The notes under the pieces were generated by a model. That model searched no databases. It saw only the letters and a program-made list of their open reading frames with translations, and was not told the origin of the DNA. Positions 19,778-29,832 of a stretch of DNA of 64,000 nucleotides are shown piece after piece. The position numbers were made by a program, and so were the translations under genes. Where the stretch lies: contig NZ_JACBFS010000003.1 of the NCBI RefSeq assembly GCF_022138605.1, forward strand, positions 561,630 through 625,629, given 5' to 3'. Source of the DNA: Xanthobacter sp. NM-25 (GTDB taxonomy: Bacteria; Pseudomonadota; Alphaproteobacteria; Rhizobiales; Xanthobacteraceae). Position 1 is the stretch's first letter; every line of letters starts with the position of its first letter.

Positions 19778-19895
19778 TGGTGGTTCAGGGAAAACCAATG
19801 CGCGCACAGGTGACCTCGTCGGCGCGCACATTGATCCTGCTCAAGGCGGTCCTTTCATGCGGACCTACGATGAGGCATAGTTCGCCGGTGAGGCG

Positions 19896-20291
19896 ATGGG
19901 GTATATGATTAGGCTTAGATCCGCAGCGGGGTGGGTGAAAGTGCTGCCAGCGATCCTGGTGGCAATGGCCATGCTGTTCGGACCCATCGCCAGCGCCTAT
20001 TCCGCGCCATGCCACGACGACGGGGACCCGGCATACGCCGCTGCGGCGGATCATCCGCATCAGGTCGCCTCGCCCGATCCCGCGGATCATCATCCGGACG
20101 AGCCGACCCAAACCGCTGACCACGGAAAATGCTGCAGCGTCTCCTGCAGCGTCTATGTGCCCGTGGCAAACGGCGTGGACCTCCACGTTCTGGATCTGGT
20201 CTTTGTGCGACAGCCCTTTGATCTCGACAACCAGGCCGGGGACGGCTTGGCGGTCTTGCCCGGCCTCGATCCCCCTCGTTTCCAGAGCTGA
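19896..20291 (+). CDS. Small exported His/Cys-rich protein
   Basis: 131 residues at most; an internal Met at residue 4 could also start. A signal sequence (about 12-37; VLPAILVAMAMLFGPIASAYSAP) is followed by a His- and Asp-rich stretch (HHPDEPTQTADHGKCCSVSCS) that could bind metal. It resembles small exported proteins found at the head of copper loci but I cannot name the family. It precedes the DUF3141 and copper genes on the same strand. Confidence 0.6.
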   Translation: MGYMIRLRSAAGWVKVLPAILVAMAMLFGPIASAYSAPCHDDGDPAYAAAADHPHQVASPDPADHHPDEPTQTADHGKCCSVSCSVYVPVANGVDLHVLDLVFVRQPFDLDNQAGDGLAVLPGLDPPRFQS

Positions 20292-20428
20292 TAGCGGTCT
20301 CAACGCATTCCAGGCGTGAGGCGGACGTGCGAAGCGGCACCCGTTGAGGGTTCCGACGCGTCGACGCGCCGGAAGATGCCCCGACATCAGCGTCGGCCTT
20401 GTGCCGATGGGGAAACGAGGACCTTTCC

Positions 20429-22327
20429 ATGTACGGTCGCGACACGCTTGCCGAGCCTATGGCCGGCACGGCTGCGCCTGGGCAATCCGGACTGACTGGC
20501 ACCGGAGCCCGGCAGCAAACCCGCAATGCCCAGGGGGGCGCCTTCTCCAGCGATCCCGGAACGTTCGCTCGCAATTTCCTGTCCTATGGCAGAGACGCGG
20601 CCGAGCGCTGGATCCTGTTCTGGGACACGCTGCGCCAGCGGGCTGACAACATGCTGGCGCACGAGCGCGCAGGAAAGCCGCCGCTGCTCGACTTCGACTA
20701 CGAGGTCGTGCTCGATGCCCGCCGGTTCGAGCATCCGACAAACTATGCGCTCCTGCGCGTGACCCGCGTCGGGGACGAATGTTTGGAAGACTGCCTGGAC
20801 GCGGCCAAGCCACCCGTGGTGATCCTCGATCCGCGCGCCGGCCACGGCCCCGGGATCGGGGGCTTCAGGCAGGACTCCGAGATCGGCGTCGCCCTGCACC
20901 AGGGGCACCCGGTCTATTTCGTCACCTTCTATCCCGAGCCTGCCGCGGGGCAGACGCTCGCCGACGTGCTCCATGCGCTGCGGCAGTTCGTAAAGGAGGT
21001 GTCCCATCGGCATTCCGGCGCCGCGCCTGTGCTCTATGGGAATTGCCAGGCCGGCTGGGCGGTGACGCTGCTCGCCGCGGACTGCGCGGGGCTGGCCGGA
21101 CCCACCGTGCTGAACGGAACCCCTCTGTCCTACTGGGCCGGCGAGACCGGCATCAACCCCATGCGCATCGCCGCCGGTTTCGAGGGCGGGGCATGGCTGA
21201 CGCATCTCCTCTCCGACCTCGGGGACGGACGCTTCGACGGCGCCTTCCTGGTGCAGAACTTCGAGGGACTGAAGCCAGAGGCCGTGTGGGAGAAGTATGC
21301 GAACCTCTATGCCCATATGGATACCGAGCGCGAGCGGTTCCTTGCCTTCGAGCGCTGGTGGGGCGGCTATTACTTCCTGAGCCGCGAAGAGATCCTCGCC
21401 ATCGTGGAGAATTTCTTCGTCGGTAACAAGTTGGAGCAGGGTCGTGTCCAGATCTGCGAAGGGTGCCATGCGGACCTCAGGCGCATCCGCAATCCACTCG
21501 TGATCTTCGCCTCCTATGGCGACAACATCACGCCGCCCCATCAGGCGCTTGGCTGGATACCGGCCGTGTACAAGGATACGGACGACCTGAAGGCGGCGGG
21601 CCAGCGCATCGTCTATCTCATCAACCGCCACGTGGGTCACCTCGGCATCTTCGTTTCCGCCAAGGTTGCGCGGCTGGAACATCGGGCCATCCTCGAGAGC
21701 CTGCCGCGGATCGAGACGCTCCCGCCCGGCCTCTACGAGATGAAGATCGACAATCCGTCCGGCGATCCCGATTGCCGTGAGGGCGGCTATCAGGTCCGCT
21801 TCGAGGCGCGCGAGGTGTCGGACATCCGCTTCCCCCGGCAGGACCCTGCCTTCGAGCGCGTGCGCGACCTGTCGGAACGCAACGAAGCCTTCTACCGCAC
21901 GTTCGTCAGCCCCTGGGTCCGGGCGCTGACGACGCCCTGGTCCGCGGCGGCGCTTGAGACGCTGCACCCCATGCGCACCAGCCGCCTCCTCCTGTCCGAA
22001 GGCTTTATGCCCTGGATGCGCGGCGTCCGATGGCTGGCGGAGCACGTCGACGCGGACCGGCATCCGGTTGCTCCGGACAATCCCTTCAAGGTCGAGGAGG
22101 AGCGGGTCGTCTTGCGTGTCGCCGAGGGGATCGAGCAGGGACGGCGCCTGCGGGACGCCCTGTGGGAGCGCGCCTTCGACAGCATCTATGGCGGCGTGGG
22201 TAGTACCCGCCCCGTCGCGCCGGAACACCAGGGCACGATCGATGAAGCACAGCCGCAAGACACACGGACCAGTTTGGATTTCCAGGCGGCCGGCCTCAGC
22301 CGCGCCGCAGTGACAGGAGGGAACTGA
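20429..22327 (+). CDS. DUF3141 protein (PHA-synthase-like alpha/beta hydrolase fold)
   Basis: 632 residues from ATG 20429 (MYGRDTLAEPMAG); an ATG at 20399 lacks a ribosome site. The family is related to class III polyhydroxyalkanoate synthases. The stretch VLYGNCQAGWAVTLLAADC (about 217-235) is the nucleophile elbow, G-N-C-Q-A-G, with Cys as presumed nucleophile. Conserved text WWGGYYFLSREEI and VIFASYGDNITPP (Asp of a triad) and NRHVGHLGIFVS (His) follows. No synthase partner is nearby. It lies two bases before the Spy-like gene, so it is likely co-expressed with the copper set. Function is not established. Confidence 0.88.
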   Translation: MYGRDTLAEPMAGTAAPGQSGLTGTGARQQTRNAQGGAFSSDPGTFARNFLSYGRDAAERWILFWDTLRQRADNMLAHERAGKPPLLDFDYEVVLDARRFEHPTNYALLRVTRVGDECLEDCLDAAKPPVVILDPRAGHGPGIGGFRQDSEIGVALHQGHPVYFVTFYPEPAAGQTLADVLHALRQFVKEVSHRHSGAAPVLYGNCQAGWAVTLLAADCAGLAGPTVLNGTPLSYWAGETGINPMRIAAGFEGGAWLTHLLSDLGDGRFDGAFLVQNFEGLKPEAVWEKYANLYAHMDTERERFLAFERWWGGYYFLSREEILAIVENFFVGNKLEQGRVQICEGCHADLRRIRNPLVIFASYGDNITPPHQALGWIPAVYKDTDDLKAAGQRIVYLINRHVGHLGIFVSAKVARLEHRAILESLPRIETLPPGLYEMKIDNPSGDPDCREGGYQVRFEAREVSDIRFPRQDPAFERVRDLSERNEAFYRTFVSPWVRALTTPWSAAALETLHPMRTSRLLLSEGFMPWMRGVRWLAEHVDADRHPVAPDNPFKVEEERVVLRVAEGIEQGRRLRDALWERAFDSIYGGVGSTRPVAPEHQGTIDEAQPQDTRTSLDFQAAGLSRAAVTGGN

Positions 22328-22329
22328 CC

Positions 22330-22938
22330 ATGACGACGTTTCGCAATCTGATGCTCGCCGGCGCGCTGTTGCTCGCCACGCCAGGCTTCGCCGAGGACGC
22401 GCACCACCCGCCGGAGGCCCAGCCTGCCGCGCCCCAGGCACCCGCGCCGGCGCCGCAGCCGTCTCAGGCCACGCCGACGCCCGGCGGCCCCCAAGGCATG
22501 ATGGGGCCGGGCATGATGGGGATGATGGGCGGTGGAAACGCAGGGGCCGGCATGGGGATGATGGGCGGAGCCGCCGCGGGCGCCATGGGGATGGGCCAGA
22601 TGATGGATCCAGGCCGCGTCGCAGGGCGCATCGCCTTCCTGAAGGCCGAACTGAAGATCACCGACGCCCAGCAGCCCCTGTGGAACGCATTCACGGAGGC
22701 GCTCAAGACCAACCGCGCCATGATGGGGGACATGCAGGAGATGATGATGGCTGCGCAGGGCGCCGCCGCCCCAACCCTCATCCAGCGGATTGAGGGCCAC
22801 GAGCGCATGCTCGCCGCTCGCCTCGAAGCGGTGCGCCGCCTCAAGGCCGCGCTCGGGCCGCTCTACGCGTCGTTCGACGAAGCGCAGAAGCGCACAGCGG
22901 ACCAGCTCATGATGCCGGGCGGAATGGGGCCCATGTAA
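22330..22938 (+). CDS. Spy/CpxP-like periplasmic protein, Met-rich
   Basis: 202 residues. A signal peptide (about 1-21, ending GFAED) is followed by a Pro/Ala linker and a Met-Gly-rich stretch (about 56-95; MMGPGMMGMMGGG) likely to bind Cu(I). A helical Spy/CpxP region follows (about 97-195; RIAFLKAELKITDAQQPLW, an LTxxQ-type motif). Spy proteins chaperone periplasmic proteins under envelope stress, and Met-rich versions recur in copper clusters. It starts two bases after the DUF3141 stop. Confidence 0.82.
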   Translation: MTTFRNLMLAGALLLATPGFAEDAHHPPEAQPAAPQAPAPAPQPSQATPTPGGPQGMMGPGMMGMMGGGNAGAGMGMMGGAAAGAMGMGQMMDPGRVAGRIAFLKAELKITDAQQPLWNAFTEALKTNRAMMGDMQEMMMAAQGAAAPTLIQRIEGHERMLAARLEAVRRLKAALGPLYASFDEAQKRTADQLMMPGGMGPM

Positions 22939-23016
22939 GCGCGATGTGAGCGTCGCGCCGCGTAGGCGGGTCGGCGATCGCGGCCGGCCCGCCCGGATCA
23001 AGTGGAGGAGGACCAA

Positions 23017-23310
23017 ATGTCCTGGCATGACGACACCGGCCATATGCCGCGGCCCGGCAACGACACCGGCACGCGCGCCCCGCACCGAAGCTTCTGGCGC
23101 TCGCCCGGCGGCATCGTCGCCATCGGCTTCCTTCTCGCGGCGGCCTTTCTTTTGTTCTCGGAGCACCGCGCCCATGTGCTGGGATATCTACCCTTCCTCC
23201 TGCTGCTCGCCTGCCCGCTGATGCACATGTTCATGCATCACGGTCACGGCCATCATGCGGGACACCAGCCAGGCGAACGGCAGCCGGGCCCCGATGGGGG
23301 CAACCGATGA
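23017..23310 (+). CDS. DUF2933 small membrane protein
   Basis: 97 residues from ATG 23017 (MSWHDDTGHMPRPG), supported by GGAGGAGGACCAA. Two membrane segments (about 30-48 and 55-70; HVLGYLPFLLLLACPLMHMFMHHG) lie before a His-rich tail (HGHGHHAGHQ). This is the DUF2933 pattern, common in copper-resistance clusters of Gram-negative bacteria. Its stop overlaps the start of the methyltransferase-like gene. A metal-chaperone role is plausible; not shown. Confidence 0.82.
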   Translation: MSWHDDTGHMPRPGNDTGTRAPHRSFWRSPGGIVAIGFLLAAAFLLFSEHRAHVLGYLPFLLLLACPLMHMFMHHGHGHHAGHQPGERQPGPDGGNR

Positions 23311-23973
23311 CCGAGACCCCCGCTTATGGCCTGTGGGGCCTCGTGATCATCAACTCGGTGGTCTTTATCCTGTTTGCGGCAAGCTTCACCCGGCTGCAGA
23401 CACCGCGGGACTGGCGCACGCTCGGGGCGTTCTCGGCCTTCATCCTTGCCCTGTTCACCGAGATGTACGGCTTTCCGCTGACCATCTATCTCCTGTCGGG
23501 ATGGCTTGGCCGGCAGTTTCCCGGTGTCGATTTCTGGTCCCATGACGCCGGCCATCTGCTGGAGACCTTGTTCGGATGGCGCGTGAACCCCCATTTCGGG
23601 CCGTTCCACATCCTCAGCAATATTCTGATCTTCGGCGGCTTCTGGCTGCTCGTGGCGAGCTGGAACGTGCTTTATGCGGCCCAGCGCGATCATCGCCTCG
23701 CGACCGAAGGTCCCTATTCCCGCGTGCGGCATCCCCAGTACGCCGCCTTCGTCGTCATCATGTTCGGCTTCCTGCTGCAGTGGCCGACATTGGTCACGCT
23801 CGCCATGTTCCCCATTCTCGTCTGGGTCTATGCGCGGCTCGCACGGCAGGAAGAAGCCGCCGCCCGCGCCGAGTTCGGGCCGGCGTGGGATGATTATGCC
23901 AGCCGCGTCCCCGCCTTTTTCCCCCGTATCGGAATTTCATCCGCGACAGCGCCTCGCTCCGGAGATGGCCTTC

Positions 23974-23981
<8 letters not shown>
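23307..23981 (+). CDS. Isoprenylcysteine methyltransferase-like membrane protein
   Basis: 224 residues with five or six membrane segments. The C-terminal ICMT/phospholipid-methyltransferase-type region includes YSRVRHPQYAAFVVIMFGF, the R-H-P motif of SAM-binding membrane methyltransferases, and RQEEAAARAEFGPAWDDYA. The start overlaps the DUF2933 stop (ATGA) and the end overlaps the CopA start by eight bases, so it belongs to the copper operon. The methyl acceptor is unknown. Confidence 0.82.
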
Positions 23982-26358
<2,377 letters not shown>

Positions 26359-26410
26359 CGCGTCCTCATTCGTGGATTGCAGAGACGGCTCCGGCTCCAG
26401 GGAGGGAACC

Positions 26411-26530
26411 ATGATGAATCTCGACGGCATGATGGGCTCCGGCATGTGGGGGATGTGGCTGTTCGGCCTCCTGATCCTGGTGCTGGTCGTCCTCGGGATC
26501 GCGGCGCTCATCAAGTATCTCGGTCGATGA
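26411..26530 (+). CDS. 39-residue membrane protein of the copper cluster
   Basis: A short gene from ATG 26411, well placed after GGAGGGAACC, encodes MMNLDGMMGSGMWGMWLFGL then a hydrophobic helix ending IAALIKYLGR. One membrane segment and an N-terminal Met-rich patch suggest a Cu-binding micropeptide. Such small proteins are frequent beside CopA-type ATPases. It is the last gene of the + strand copper run and faces the MFS gene tail to tail. Confidence 0.7.
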   Translation: MMNLDGMMGSGMWGMWLFGLLILVLVVLGIAALIKYLGR

Positions 26531-26594
26531 GACCGCGTCCCTCCGGTCGGACGCCGTGGGCATGCGTTTCGCGACGATGATCGGCGGGACCGCT

Positions 26595-27821
26595 TCAGGA
26601 CTTCCGGCTGAGATCGAAGGTGATCACGAGCGCGGATGCGAGGAGGGCGAAGACGGCTCCGGCGATGAACGTCGTCCGGGCGCCGCTGACGTCCCACAGG
26701 AGACCGGCGGCGAGGCTCGCTGCCAGCGTCGCGAGGCCGGTGGCGAGATTGAACAGGCCGAAGGCTGATCCGCGCAGCGTCGCCGGGGCGTTCTGGGCCA
26801 CGAGCTTGGCGAGGAGGCCCTGGGTGAGCGCCATGTGCACGCCCCACAGGCCGATGCCGAGGAATGCTCCCCACAGGCCCGGGACGAAGGCGAGGGTGAG
26901 GTCGGCCGCCACCAGCACGGCAAGGCCGCTGAGCAAAAGCCGCTCCGGCGGAGCCTGATCCGACCAGGCGCCGGCAGGATAGGCGCCGAGGGAATAGACG
27001 ACATTCATCGCGACGAGCACGAACGGAGCGAACGCCAGCGGCAGTCCCTCGTCGTGGGCCTTCAGGACGAGGAAGGCCTCGCTGAAGCGCGCGAGCGTGA
27101 AGACGACACCGATGGCCACAACGACAAGGAAGGGACGTTCGAGGCGCCTGAGATCCGCGATCCGCACCGGTGGAGGTCGGCCTGTTCCAACCGTGCCCAC
27201 GGACCGATCCTCGACGCCGAGGACGACGCAGAGCACGGCAAGAGAGCCGGGAACGAGAGCGACCCAGAAGACCGCCCGCATGTCGTCGGCGAACAGCGCC
27301 ATCAGCGCGACGGCAAGCAGCGGCCCGACGAAGGCGCCCACCGTGTCGAGGGCCTGGCGCAAGCCGTAGGCGCGTCCGCGGATCCCAAGCGGGGTGACGT
27401 CGGCCACGAGCGCATCGCGGGGCGCACCCCGGATGCCCTTGCCGATGCGGTCGGCGAAGCGCGCGGCGAACACCATCGCCGGAGCGCCGGCCAGGGCAAA
27501 GAACGGCTTGGATGCGGCGCCGAGCCCGTAACCGAGCAGGATCAGCGGCTTGCGCCGACCGAAGCGGTCCGACAAATAGCCCGAGAAGACCTTCGCGATC
27601 TGCGCCGTGGATTCCCCGACGCCCTCGATCAGGCCCACCATGGCGACGCTCGCACCGAGCGTGCCGGTGAGAAAGAGCGGCAGCAGCGCGTGAATCATCT
27701 CGGACGAGATGTCCATGAACATGCTGACCAAGCCGAGGGCCCAGACGGTCCTCGGGATGGGGGGGCGCGGACCTGCAGCCTCCGGGCGGCTTTCCGGCAG
27801 GGCCCCGTCCGCGTCGTGCAT
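26595..27821 (-). CDS. MFS transporter
   Basis: 408 residues from ATG 27821 (MHDADGALPESRPE), which overlaps the stop of the multicopper oxidase gene (TGATG). The frame is open further upstream but that part is antisense to the oxidase. Twelve membrane segments; the MFS motif appears as GYLSDRFGRRKPLILLGY. FADRIGKGIRGAPRDALVADVTP is characteristic of a group of metal- or stress-linked MFS exporters. It ends a - strand operon with the RND pump and oxidase; substrate unknown. Confidence 0.87.
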   Translation of the reverse strand: MHDADGALPESRPEAAGPRPPIPRTVWALGLVSMFMDISSEMIHALLPLFLTGTLGASVAMVGLIEGVGESTAQIAKVFSGYLSDRFGRRKPLILLGYGLGAASKPFFALAGAPAMVFAARFADRIGKGIRGAPRDALVADVTPLGIRGRAYGLRQALDTVGAFVGPLLAVALMALFADDMRAVFWVALVPGSLAVLCVVLGVEDRSVGTVGTGRPPPVRIADLRRLERPFLVVVAIGVVFTLARFSEAFLVLKAHDEGLPLAFAPFVLVAMNVVYSLGAYPAGAWSDQAPPERLLLSGLAVLVAADLTLAFVPGLWGAFLGIGLWGVHMALTQGLLAKLVAQNAPATLRGSAFGLFNLATGLATLAASLAAGLLWDVSGARTTFIAGAVFALLASALVITFDLSRKS

Positions 27822-29383
27822 CACGCCACCTTCACCACGGCCATCATTCCCCCGGCCATATGATAGAGGTGGTGGCAGTGCAGGAACCAGTCCCCTTTCG
27901 GCCCGGCGTCGAAGGCGATGGTCACCGGCGCGTGCGGCGGCACCATCACCGTGTCGCGCAGCGCGCCGGAGAAGCGGCGTCCACCGAGGCCCACCACCTG
28001 GAAATGGTGGCCGTGCAGGTGCATGGGATGCCCCATGCTGGTGGGGTTCATGAAGGTCATCTCCACCCGCTCGCCTTGCGTCACGGTGAAGGGTTCGGCC
28101 TCGCCGGAGACGCGGCCGTTGATAGTCCAGCGATAGCCCGGCTCCTCGCCCAGCATGACCGGAAAGACCCTGTCGGCCTTGCGCACAGCGAGCGGCTTCG
28201 TCGCCGCGAGGCGCCCCTCGAAGGTCAGGTCGAGGAGGCCCGCTGGCGCTTCCGCCGCCTCGGCGATACGGACAACAGAGGCGCCAGGCGTCGCCAGCAC
28301 GAGGCCGGTGCGGCGGGTCGAGGCCTCCACCTGCGCCAGCACCGGGAAGGCGCCCCCGCTCGCCGGAACCTCCACCAAAAGGTCGATGCGCTGGCCCTGG
28401 GCGAGGGGAAAGGCCTCCGCCTCCACCGGGGCGCAAGGCGTGCCGTCGACGGCGATGCAGCGGGGCTTCAGGCCGGGCACGGTGATGAAGAAGGCCGTGG
28501 CCGTGCCGCCATTGATGATGCGCAGCCGCACCCGGCCGCCTTTCTCCACTTGCACCACTTCCGGGTCGGCCAGCGTGCGGCGGTTGGCGAGGAAGGCGTC
28601 GTAGGCGACGTCATTGGCGTGCGCCATGGGCATGCCGCCGCCCGGAGCGCCGGTTCCGGCCGCGCCCATGCTGTAGCCGGCGCTGCCCATCGCGCTGCCC
28701 GGCATGGCTCCGCCCACCGGAGCCATGCCGTTCATGGCGTGGCCCGCATGGTTCATGCCCGGCATCGCCATTCCCTGCATCGGCGCGCCCTGCGTTTCCA
28801 TACCCTGCATCTGCTGGCCCATGGCGTGGCCACCTTGAGCACCCGCGCCGCCGAGCCCGGCGAGGATCTCCTCCGGGCTGCGGAAGGAGAAGTCGTGCAA
28901 CATCACCACCACGTCCTGCACGTCCCCGGCATCCGCCTCGCGGGTGACGAGAGGTGCCGCGAGCAATTGCTGCTCGCTCAAGGTGTGGGAGTGCATCCAG
29001 TGGGTGCCGGGGGTGAGGCGAAAATCCACCTGGTCCATTCCGCCGACGGCCAGCTCACCCCCGTTCGGGCGGGCGCGATCCTGGTCCGGCGGGATAAAGA
29101 TCTGGCCGTGCCAGTGCAGCACCGCCGGGCTCTGCGAGGCGTTGAGCACCGCGCCGGTGAGCCGGTCGCCTTCTTTCGCGAACACGCCTTCGCCGGAAGG
29201 GCCCTTCACGGCGAAGACCTTCGCCGCCTTGCCGTTCACGTCGAGGCTGAGGCTTTCTACCGTGAGCAGCGGGGCGGCAAGGGCCTGCTGCCAGCCGCCG
29301 GAGAAGGCGAGCGCGCCGAGTGCCGCGCCACCGGCCAGAACGGTGCGGCGGGAGGGAGCAGGTTCAAACATGGGTCGGGTCAT
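27821..29383 (-). CDS. Multicopper oxidase with Met-rich insert
   Basis: 520 residues from ATG 29383 (MTRPMFEPAPSRRT), chosen on AGAGG at proper spacing; a start at 29449 is unsupported. A Tat signal (SRRTVLAGGAALG) is present. Copper sites are VLHWHGQ, WMHSHTL, HPMHLHGHHF and HCHHLYHMAGGM, giving complete type 1, 2 and 3 ligands. A Met/His/Gly-rich insert (about 205-290) resembles that of CueO and copper-resistance oxidases. It should oxidise Cu(I) to Cu(II) in the periplasm. It lies between the small periplasmic protein gene and the MFS gene of a cus-type operon. Confidence 0.92.
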   Translation of the reverse strand: MTRPMFEPAPSRRTVLAGGAALGALAFSGGWQQALAAPLLTVESLSLDVNGKAAKVFAVKGPSGEGVFAKEGDRLTGAVLNASQSPAVLHWHGQIFIPPDQDRARPNGGELAVGGMDQVDFRLTPGTHWMHSHTLSEQQLLAAPLVTREADAGDVQDVVVMLHDFSFRSPEEILAGLGGAGAQGGHAMGQQMQGMETQGAPMQGMAMPGMNHAGHAMNGMAPVGGAMPGSAMGSAGYSMGAAGTGAPGGGMPMAHANDVAYDAFLANRRTLADPEVVQVEKGGRVRLRIINGGTATAFFITVPGLKPRCIAVDGTPCAPVEAEAFPLAQGQRIDLLVEVPASGGAFPVLAQVEASTRRTGLVLATPGASVVRIAEAAEAPAGLLDLTFEGRLAATKPLAVRKADRVFPVMLGEEPGYRWTINGRVSGEAEPFTVTQGERVEMTFMNPTSMGHPMHLHGHHFQVVGLGGRRFSGALRDTVMVPPHAPVTIAFDAGPKGDWFLHCHHLYHMAGGMMAVVKVA

Positions 29384-29445
29384 GATCGGCCTCTTTGGCT
29401 CGTCGCCGGACAGACGAGGCGAAGCGAAGGGGTTTCGGGTGGTGT

Positions 29446-29820
29446 TCAATATTTGGCCTGCGCGGAGGCGCCGTCGGGCGCGGAGATCTGGACCACGCCC
29501 TTCACGCCCCTGGGGATGGCAACCGCCGCCGTCCCGGCGAGCCGGTTGCCGCCGGCGGGCGAGAGGGGAAAGCGCTGGGCCTTGCCATCTACTATCATTA
29601 TGGCACTGGCCTTGAAGCCCTCGGCCGCCACCGGCTTGTCGGCGCCATCGCTCAGATAGAGCGAGATGGCGGGCGTGCCGTCGGCCACCAGCTCCGCGTG
29701 GTAATGGCCGGCATCCACCCGCACTCCGCCGTTCGCCCCCACGCCGGGCTCGTGGGCGAAGGCAGGCAAGGCGACCAGCGGGAGACTGAGGACAGCCATC
29801 AGAAAGTGGCGAGAGATCAT
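29446..29820 (-). CDS. Small periplasmic protein of the RND efflux operon
   Basis: 124 residues with a signal peptide (about 1-22, ending AFAHE) and a compact beta-rich region (HYHAELVADGTPAISLYLSDGADKPV). Its body resembles the extra N-terminal domain of the membrane-fusion protein encoded upstream (AVLRDGTLTLHLDRFADNAPV), so both may share a fold that touches metal or the pump. It starts 12 bases after the RND pump stop. No characterised function is known to me. Confidence 0.7.
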   Translation of the reverse strand: MISRHFLMAVLSLPLVALPAFAHEPGVGANGGVRVDAGHYHAELVADGTPAISLYLSDGADKPVAAEGFKASAIMIVDGKAQRFPLSPAGGNRLAGTAAVAIPRGVKGVVQISAPDGASAQAKY

Positions 29821-29832
29821 GACAGGCTCCGA

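Noticed and set aside
20387..22441. 684-codon - strand open frame opposite the DUF3141 gene
   Set aside because: No recognisable motif; the opposite strand encodes a complete DUF3141 protein with a nucleophile elbow.
27822..28436. Upstream extension of the MFS gene into the multicopper oxidase region
   Set aside because: The extension lies inside the oxidase gene in another frame and is not protein-like; ATG 27821 overlaps the oxidase stop as in coupled genes.
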